Below are positions 5,871 to 9,933 of a DNA stretch of 9,933 nucleotides, one piece after another (the stretch's first letter is position 1; every line of letters begins with the position of its first letter). The stretch covers positions 1-9,933 of the forward strand of contig JASLIH010000351.1 of the NCBI GenBank assembly GCA_030152105.1, in the 5' to 3' direction. This DNA is from Actinomycetes bacterium. Its GTDB lineage: Bacteria; Actinomycetota; CALGFH01. The notes under the pieces are model-generated. The model was not told where the DNA came from. It was given only the letters and a program-made list of their open reading frames with translations, and made no database searches. The translations under genes and the position numbers were made by a program.

Positions 5871-6824
5871 ATGCGACGCGGCCTCGGTTCGGTCTTCGGG
5901 TCGAGCCTTCTGTGGATAGCCCTGGTGCTCGCGATGAGCGCATGCGAGCGGTCCGTCGACGACCCCACCACCGCCCAGTGCTCGGCTCCACCCGTCTCCT
6001 TTGATCAGCCGCTCGACCTCGGCACCCATCAAGAGGTCGTCATCCATTTCACCTGCGAGGGCGCGACGCTCACCGGCACCCTGTATCTCCCAGAGGGCAG
6101 CGGCCCTTACCCCGCGGTGATCTGGATCCTCGGGGGCGAACAGACCGACCGCCTTTCCTACGGGGACCTGGTCGGGGCGTTCACCCGGGCTGGGGTGGGG
6201 TTCTTCTCCTACGACAAACGCGGCGGAGGACAGTCCCAAGGAGCGTGCTGTCCGGGGGACTACGGCCACTTCAATCTCCTGACCGCTGACGCCGTCGGCG
6301 CGGTCAACGCCTTGCGAGCCAGCACCGATGTCGACCCGAGCCGGATCGGGTTGGTCGGCACCAGCCAGGCGGGCTGGATCGTTCCCCGGGCGGCGGTGGA
6401 CTCCCAGCAGGTGGCCTTCGTTGCCCTGGCCAGCGCCGCGATCCTGCCCTACGACCAGGTCAAGGCCTATGCCGAGCTCACCGGCGGGAGCGGCAGCGAC
6501 AAGCCGTTCCCCTCCAAGCAGGAGATCGCCAAGCGCCTCCAGGACACCAGCCCGTCAGGTGCTGATCCCAAGCCCTACCTGGAGCAGTTGAGGATCCCGG
6601 CGCTCTGGCTCTATGGCACCGCCGATCGGGAGGTCCCGGTCGACCAGAGTGTCGCGCTCCTGGACGGTCTCAAGGCCCAGGGCAAGGACTTCACCGTCGT
6701 CACCTTCCCCGATGCGGGCCATGGCCTGCTCGATTCCCCTCCCACCGACCCGCAGGCACCGACGACGTTCGTCGACTGGGTACGACAAATGGTCCGAGCC
6801 GAAGCTGAGAAGGGTTCGTCCTAG
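5871..6824 (+). CDS. Secreted lipoprotein alpha/beta hydrolase (dienelactone-hydrolase / prolyl-oligopeptidase-like fold)
   Basis: Starting at ATG 5871, the 317-residue product opens with a lipoprotein signal: basic MRRG, hydrophobic SLLWIALVLAMSA, then C25 as the lipidated cysteine (lipobox M-S-A-C, slightly atypical at -3). The mature part is an alpha/beta hydrolase: a small N-terminal strand set (VVIHFTCEGATLTGTLYLPE), PYPAVIWILGG, GVGFFSYDKRGGGQS, nucleophile elbow VGTSQAGW with Ser165, YGTADREVPVD with Asp252, and FPDAGHGL with His284, a complete triad. It should be anchored outside the membrane and cleave an ester or peptide bond; the substrate is unknown. The same frame is open back to 5736, but that stretch lacks a signal peptide and overlaps the rhodanese remnant. 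GTGGGG at 5855-5860 is a plausible ribosome site. It converges on the DJ-1/PfpI gene with 8 nt between stops. Confidence 0.88.
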   Translation: MRRGLGSVFGSSLLWIALVLAMSACERSVDDPTTAQCSAPPVSFDQPLDLGTHQEVVIHFTCEGATLTGTLYLPEGSGPYPAVIWILGGEQTDRLSYGDLVGAFTRAGVGFFSYDKRGGGQSQGACCPGDYGHFNLLTADAVGAVNALRASTDVDPSRIGLVGTSQAGWIVPRAAVDSQQVAFVALASAAILPYDQVKAYAELTGGSGSDKPFPSKQEIAKRLQDTSPSGADPKPYLEQLRIPALWLYGTADREVPVDQSVALLDGLKAQGKDFTVVTFPDAGHGLLDSPPTDPQAPTTFVDWVRQMVRAEAEKGSS

Positions 6825-6832
6825 CGTCGCCG

Positions 6833-7354
6833 CTACTTGAGCTGGCGCAGCAGCGCGTCGCAGAAGGCGGGCAGATCCCCCGGGTGGCGGGAGGTGATGA
6901 TGATGCCGCCGGCATCCGAGACCGCCTCTACGAGCTCCTGGTCGACCCAGTCCGCCCCGGCATTGCGCAGGTCGGTCTTGATCGAGTGATACGAGGTCAC
7001 GGTCTTGCCGCGGATGATGTCGGCCTCGGCCAGCATCCACCCGGCATGGCAGATGGCTGCCACCGGCTTGAGCGCCTGGTGCATGTCGCGGGTCAGGGCG
7101 ACCATCCCCGGGCTGGTCCGGATCTTGTCCGGCGAGTACCCGCCGGGAATCACCAGAGCGTCGAACTGGTCCGCGCCGACCTCGTCGATGCCGCGCTCGA
7201 TGGTCACCGGGGCGCCTTGCTTGCCCGTGACCTTCTTGCCGGCCTCCAGGCCAACGATCACCGCCTCATGCCCGGCGTCGCGGACGCGGTCGTAGGGCAC
7301 CTGGAACTCGGAGTCCTCAAACAGCTCGTCGAGGATCAATGCCACTCGCGCCAT
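6833..7354 (-). CDS. DJ-1/PfpI family protein (type 1 glutamine amidotransferase-like)
   Basis: The 173-residue product has the normal length for this family. Visible are LILDELFEDSEFQVPYDRV at the N-terminus with the conserved acidic positions, ALVIPGGYSPDKIRT at about 66-80, and the nucleophile elbow AAICHAGWML with Cys102 followed by His103. GKTVTSYHSIKTDLRNAG and a C-terminal GIIITSRHPGDLPAF complete the fold. Members include stress-induced PfpI/YhbO-like proteins described as proteases, glyoxalases or deglycases; the activity is debated, so I give no symbol. The ATG at 7354 is set by a strong ribosome site GGAGG (7367-7363) with 8 nt spacing. It is transcribed away from the universal stress protein gene and shares a 199-nt divergent promoter region with it, which suggests a common stress context. 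Confidence 0.92.
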   Translation of the reverse strand: MARVALILDELFEDSEFQVPYDRVRDAGHEAVIVGLEAGKKVTGKQGAPVTIERGIDEVGADQFDALVIPGGYSPDKIRTSPGMVALTRDMHQALKPVAAICHAGWMLAEADIIRGKTVTSYHSIKTDLRNAGADWVDQELVEAVSDAGGIIITSRHPGDLPAFCDALLRQLK

Positions 7355-7468
7355 GTGTCCTTCCTCCTGTCTTCTGGACAGTCGCCAGCTCCCGACCCCG
7401 TACCACCATATGCCCTGAATCATTGGGCTGCGTGAGCCAGCCAGTTAGCATCCGCTGCCAGCCTCGAC

Positions 7469-7487
7469 CCCAGACTTGCGTTCTGGG
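7469..7487. promoter_or_regulatory. Inverted repeat CCCAGA-N7-TCTGGG in the divergent intergenic region
   Basis: A 6-bp perfect inverted repeat with a 7-nt spacer lies 66 nt upstream of the universal stress protein start, inside the 199-nt region (7355-7553) between two divergent stress genes. The tail of the repeat runs into TGGGATATT, which resembles an extended -10 element. It could be an operator, but no known regulator motif is recognised and chance is possible. Confidence 0.2.
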
Positions 7488-7540
7488 ATATTGGTCGACC
7501 ACTGCCAGCCAAGGCGTTCCGGGCATCGGTGTCCGGTCAA

Positions 7541-7545
7541 GGAGG
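7541..7545 (+). promoter_or_regulatory. Ribosome binding site that fixes the universal stress protein start
   Basis: GGAGG at 7541-7545 is 8 nt before GTG 7554. Another in-frame GTG at 7545 overlaps this site and so cannot use it, which selects GTG 7554 as the start. Confidence 0.75.
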
Positions 7546-7553
7546 TGAACCGG

Positions 7554-8069
7554 GTGGGCAGGATCGTCGTTGGCGTTGATGCCTCGCCCAACGCGAGGCG
7601 GGCGCTTGCCTGGGCGGCCGCCGAGGCGCGCCTGCGCCAAGCCGTGCTGCAGGTGGTGCACGCCTATCATTCCAAGAATCTGGCGGCGCCGATCTACTTC
7701 GGATCCCAGCACACGCGGGATGCAGCCGTCGGGGCGGCTGGAGAACCCCCGCCGGAACTGACCGCGTCGGTGCACCGCCGAGAGGCGTTCGAGGAGGCCG
7801 TCCGCAGCCAGGCTGACGAGCTCCTGGAGGCGCTGCTCGGTGAGCTTGGGGAGACGGTCAGTGGGGTCGAGGTGCAGCAGACGGTGGTGGAGGACCGACA
7901 CCCAGCGGACGCGTTGGTCCAGCTGTCGGTCGACGCTGACCTGCTGGTGGTCGGATCACGGGGACGTGGGGGCTTTTCCGAGCTGCTGCTTGGGTCGGTG
8001 AGCCATGCCGCTGTGCTGCACGCAGTCTGCCCCGTGGTTGTCGTTCCCTCATCTCGTGACGAGCGCTGA
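7554..8069 (+). CDS. Universal stress protein (UspA family), single domain
   Basis: The 171-residue cytoplasmic protein begins GRIVVGVDASPNARRALAWA, the canonical first strand and helix of a Usp domain with the nucleotide-contacting Asp9. It ends with the ATP-binding signature G134-x2-G137-x9-G147-S148 (GSRGRGGFSELLLGS), followed by SHAAVLHAVCPVVVVP. The intact signature places it with ATP-binding Usp proteins rather than the non-binding UspA type. A charged helical stretch around 75-100 (REAFEEAVRSQADELLEALL) is usual for actinobacterial members. Such proteins respond to redox, hypoxia or starvation stress; no DosR-like box could be recognised upstream. Its neighbour on the opposite strand is a DJ-1/PfpI stress protein. 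Family assignment is secure; the trigger is unknown. Confidence 0.94.
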   Translation: MGRIVVGVDASPNARRALAWAAAEARLRQAVLQVVHAYHSKNLAAPIYFGSQHTRDAAVGAAGEPPPELTASVHRREAFEEAVRSQADELLEALLGELGETVSGVEVQQTVVEDRHPADALVQLSVDADLLVVGSRGRGGFSELLLGSVSHAAVLHAVCPVVVVPSSRDER

Positions 8070-8219
8070 CCGGCAACTGTCCCCGTAACCGCCCGATCGT
8101 CACGCCATGGGTGCACAGCAACCGCATCTGGGATGGCCCCATCAGCACGCGCGGTATGCGCCCGGGCAAGAACTTGGCCTCCTCAGCGTCGTGGCCACAC
8201 CTTGTTCAGACCGCTCTGT

Positions 8220-8236
8220 TCATCCCGTTGGGATGA
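8220..8236 (+). terminator. Short perfect hairpin, possible terminator without U-run
   Basis: TCATCCC-GTT-GGGATGA forms a 7-bp perfect stem with a 3-nt loop, 150 nt after the universal stress protein stop. No T-tract follows, so it is not a classical intrinsic terminator, though hairpins without U-tracts have been proposed to terminate in actinobacteria. The distance from the gene weakens the call. Confidence 0.25.
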
Positions 8237-8364
8237 TGCGCTCGGCAGGCGGCCCGGTCAGACTCGGGTGGGCTGGCGGGCAAAGACGACCCAACAGGGG
8301 CTGAAGGTGATCGAAGATGGCGGAGCGATCCAGCGGTCATCTAGCAGTGGCCAACCAGCCCACG

Positions 8365-8406
8365 CTGCACCACCAGCCGCGACGCCTGCATCACCAGCCG
8401 GGCCGC
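8365..8406. repeat. Imperfect 21-bp tandem duplication upstream of the aquaporin gene
   Basis: Two adjacent 21-nt units (8365-8385 and 8386-8406) match at 18 of 21 positions; the core CTGCA[C/T]CACCAGCCG is conserved. The 21-bp period, two helical turns, would place both cores on the same DNA face. They lie 75-116 nt upstream of the aquaporin start. This could be a paired binding site or simple slippage. Confidence 0.4.
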
Positions 8407-8471
8407 CGTCTTCCGTGACATGATGTGGCGACCTGCAGTGACCATCGGGGCTTTACCTGACGATGCAAACC

Positions 8472-8476
8472 GGAGG
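8472..8476 (+). promoter_or_regulatory. Ribosome binding site of the aquaporin gene, deciding the start
   Basis: GGAGG (8472-8476) precedes ATG 8481 with a short 4-nt spacer. An in-frame ATG at 8463 has no purine-rich sequence upstream and would bury this site in coding sequence, so 8481 is preferred. Confidence 0.6.
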
Positions 8477-8480
8477 TGTC

Positions 8481-9302
8481 ATGTCCGCGAATGAGTCGCC
8501 CAGCGGTAGCGGTGAGCCGGTACTGGCCTGGATCGCACGGCGCACGGCTACCTATCGTCAGCGTGACGCGGAGTTCGACGACCCGCGGCTTGAATACCGA
8601 CGGCTCTTCAGCGAGGTGTGGGGCACGTTCCTGCTGGTCCTGGTCGCGGCCGGAGGCGGGGTAATCGGCGCGACCGCATTTGGCAGCGAGCTGACCTTGC
8701 AGATGAAGGCCCTCGCCCCGGGCATGATGGTGATGGGTATCATCTTCTTCATGGGCACCATCTCTGGCGCCCACCTCAACCCCGCCGTCACGCTGGCGTT
8801 CGCGGTGCGCGGCAACTTCCCGTGGCGCCGGGTCCCGGGCTATATCGTCGCCGAGGTCATCGGTGCCGTGCTCGCGGCCTGGTTCCTGCAGTTGATGTAC
8901 GGCGGGATCATCAACGGCGCCACCGAGCCGACAAAGGACGTCAGCATCTGGGTCGCGATGCTGACCGAGGCCGTGCTCACGCTCGGGCTGGTCAGTGTCA
9001 TCCTGGGCACCGCTTCGGGTGCCCGCAACGTCGGGATCAACGGAGCCATCGCCGTGGGTGCGTACATCGGCCTGGTGTCGGTCTGGGGCGCGCCTGTCTC
9101 GGGCGCGTCGATGAACCCGGCCCGCTCGCTGGGCCCAGAGTTGATTGCCGGGAACCTCACCAACTACTGGATCTATCTGGTCGGCCCGATCATCGGCGCG
9201 ATGATCGCAGTCGGCTTCGAGTACATCCTCAAGGGCAAGGCAACCAAGTCCGGCGCCGAAGCCGCCCAGGGGGTCCTCGACGAGGATCCTGAAGGCATCT
9301 GA
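8481..9302 (+). CDS. MIP/aquaporin family channel with atypical predicted selectivity filter
   Basis: The 273-residue membrane protein has the aquaporin repeat plan. A charged cytoplasmic N-terminus of about 43 residues is followed by membrane segments at about 44-66, 78-95, 117-140, 155-177, 187-205 and 228-250. Two half-helices carry GAHLNPAVTLAF (NPA at 100-102) and GASMNPARSLGPE (NPA at 212-214, then Arg215). The second loop lacks the Asp of glycerol facilitators (NPAR-D), which favours the water-channel side. Counting from the NPA motifs against AqpZ, the other filter positions are P80 (Phe in AqpZ), S200 (His) and A209 (Thr), a wider and less polar constriction than a strict water pore. 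The N-terminal extension is longer than in AqpZ. Water or a small neutral solute could be the substrate. Family is certain; selectivity is inferred from hand alignment. Confidence 0.93.
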   Translation: MSANESPSGSGEPVLAWIARRTATYRQRDAEFDDPRLEYRRLFSEVWGTFLLVLVAAGGGVIGATAFGSELTLQMKALAPGMMVMGIIFFMGTISGAHLNPAVTLAFAVRGNFPWRRVPGYIVAEVIGAVLAAWFLQLMYGGIINGATEPTKDVSIWVAMLTEAVLTLGLVSVILGTASGARNVGINGAIAVGAYIGLVSVWGAPVSGASMNPARSLGPELIAGNLTNYWIYLVGPIIGAMIAVGFEYILKGKATKSGAEAAQGVLDEDPEGI

Positions 9303-9698
9303 TCTGGCGTGCTGGGCTGGTGTACGGCTCCCAATCCGGGATCGAGTCCTTAGATGTCGATGTTGATGACACCAGTAAACGCTACGCTCACCGCTCGGCC
9401 TCCTGATCGATGTCGGCATGAGGGCAAGATGTTGATGACTCGGCCCAGAAACCACTACGAGCACGGCGAGGGAGATCACCGACTGGAGCGCGACCAACCT
9501 TCACGCGAATGGTGAGCGGCAGCGTGTCGATGGGCTGAACGTCACGACGTTTGTGAACGACAGGTTCAAACCCGGCTGGTCTGCCTCTCCCGCTGCTTCG
9601 GTGAGTGGATGTTGCATCTCATCAAGATGATGCCGGCAGCTGGCTGATGTCATTCAATGGAGGCCAAGCGGGACCGAGGGGAACGGAAGGACGGAGCC
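9303..9698 (+). other. 396-nt region without a convincing gene, visibly lower GC
   Basis: No frame here has a good start, ribosome site and recognisable product. Composition looks less GC-rich than the flanking genes. The 12-mer GATGTTGATGAC occurs twice (9359-9370 and 9428-9439), and a small inverted repeat AACGT-CACG-ACGTT lies at 9538-9551; both are within chance expectation for a window this size. A minus-strand frame starting at 9497 reads a hydrophobic stretch but continues as the antisense of the aquaporin gene. Confidence 0.5.
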
Positions 9699-9933
9699 AT
9701 GGCCGTCAAGAGGGTCGCGCATCCGAGCGTGGACGACCGCAGAGCGCGGGGGCTGGAGGCACGCGACCGCGCTCCGCTGTCCAGCCACACACCATGGACG
9801 CCGGCCACCGACCGGCCTGACCCGGTCGGGTTGCTCCAGGAGCAGAACCGCACCCGGGAGCCTGACCTGGTGCCCGTCCGGCACGGGCGGATGCTGGTCT
9901 CGCCGTTCACGTTCTATCGGGGGGCGGCCAAGA
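9699..9933 (+). CDS. DUF2252 family protein, N-terminal part (3' end outside window)
   Basis: From ATG 9699 the frame is open to the window edge, giving 78 complete codons. GGAAGG at 9685-9690 lies 8 nt upstream. The visible residues match the start of DUF2252 proteins: basic RARGLEARDRAPLSSHTPW, then DRPDPVGLLQEQNRTREPDL, and VPVRHGRMLVSPFTFYRGAA. The last segment (R-x-G-R-M-x-x-S-x-F-x-F-x-R-G) is the family's hallmark near its N-terminus. Full-length members are usually more than 400 residues and have been compared with aminoglycoside-phosphotransferase/kinase-like folds; their function is not established. The motif match is strong although only the beginning is seen. Confidence 0.85.
   Translation, partial: MAVKRVAHPSVDDRRARGLEARDRAPLSSHTPWTPATDRPDPVGLLQEQNRTREPDLVPVRHGRMLVSPFTFYRGAAK

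Larger units (their letters stand above)
8070..8480 (+). other. 411-nt region without a convincing gene
   Basis: Between the universal stress protein stop and the aquaporin start I find only short frames without ribosome sites or recognisable motifs. The region holds a 7-bp hairpin (8220-8236), an imperfect 21-bp tandem duplication (8365-8406) and the aquaporin ribosome site. It presumably contains the aquaporin promoter, but I could not pick a persuasive -35/-10 pair. Decayed coding sequence is possible. Confidence 0.5.

Noticed and set aside
9359..9439. Repeated 12-mer GATGTTGATGAC (two copies 69 nt apart)
   Set aside because: A few 12-base coincidences are expected in a window of nearly 10 kb; there is no third copy and no array, so no CRISPR or iteron.
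8391..9497. Minus-strand frame of 368 codons with a hydrophobic start (VALQSVISLAVLVVVSG)
   Set aside because: Most of it is the antisense of the aquaporin gene and reads as His/Arg/Asp-rich shadow; there is no ribosome site and no family match.
9555..9585. tRNA-like T-loop (GGTTCAAACC) near 9566
   Set aside because: The flanking five bases do not pair into a T-stem, and no anticodon or D arm could be placed around it.

Overview
This is a high-GC (roughly 70% by eye) bacterial chromosomal segment that looks actinobacterial. Pointers are GTG starts, tightly overlapping genes, a short cysteine-containing leader peptide of the actinobacterial 'RLTRxR..D..R' type in front of sulfur genes, a DUF2252 protein, a universal stress protein and a rhodanese with the 'LEWRLDP' motif. 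The genus cannot be named from sequence alone.

Left part (1-5580): the C-terminal end of an alpha/beta hydrolase (+ strand) converges on a compact minus-strand sulfur operon. In transcription order this is a promoter-like TTGACA, a 32-residue leader peptide with Cys-x-Cys, cysC (APS kinase), sat (single-chain ATP sulfurylase), a ferredoxin-type siroheme sulfite/nitrite reductase, an FrhB-like iron-sulfur flavoprotein with two N-terminal [4Fe-4S] motifs, and a Trp-rich 107-residue protein of unknown function. Every junction from cysC onward is an overlap or a gap of at most 2 nt, so the five genes are probably co-transcribed and translationally coupled. Sat and CysC activate sulfate to APS and PAPS, and the siroheme enzyme would reduce sulfite to sulfide. 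The FrhB-like protein is a plausible electron-delivery partner. No APS/PAPS reductase (cysH) is visible, so that step must lie elsewhere.

Middle (5577-5870): a C-terminal remnant of a rhodanese, active-site loop intact but N-terminal half missing, abuts the divergent start of a secreted lipoprotein hydrolase. It looks like a rearrangement junction.

Right part (5871-9933): lipoprotein alpha/beta hydrolase (+), converging with 8 nt spacing on a DJ-1/PfpI protein (-); divergently a universal stress protein (+); then an aquaporin-family channel (+) with an unusual predicted selectivity filter; and the N-terminus of a DUF2252 protein (+) running off the window. This half reads as a loose group of stress/envelope genes separated by two non-coding gaps of about 400 nt. 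The most interesting points are the adjacent sulfite reductase + FrhB pair (resembling a split F420-dependent sulfite reductase) and the leader peptide/attenuator of the sulfur operon.
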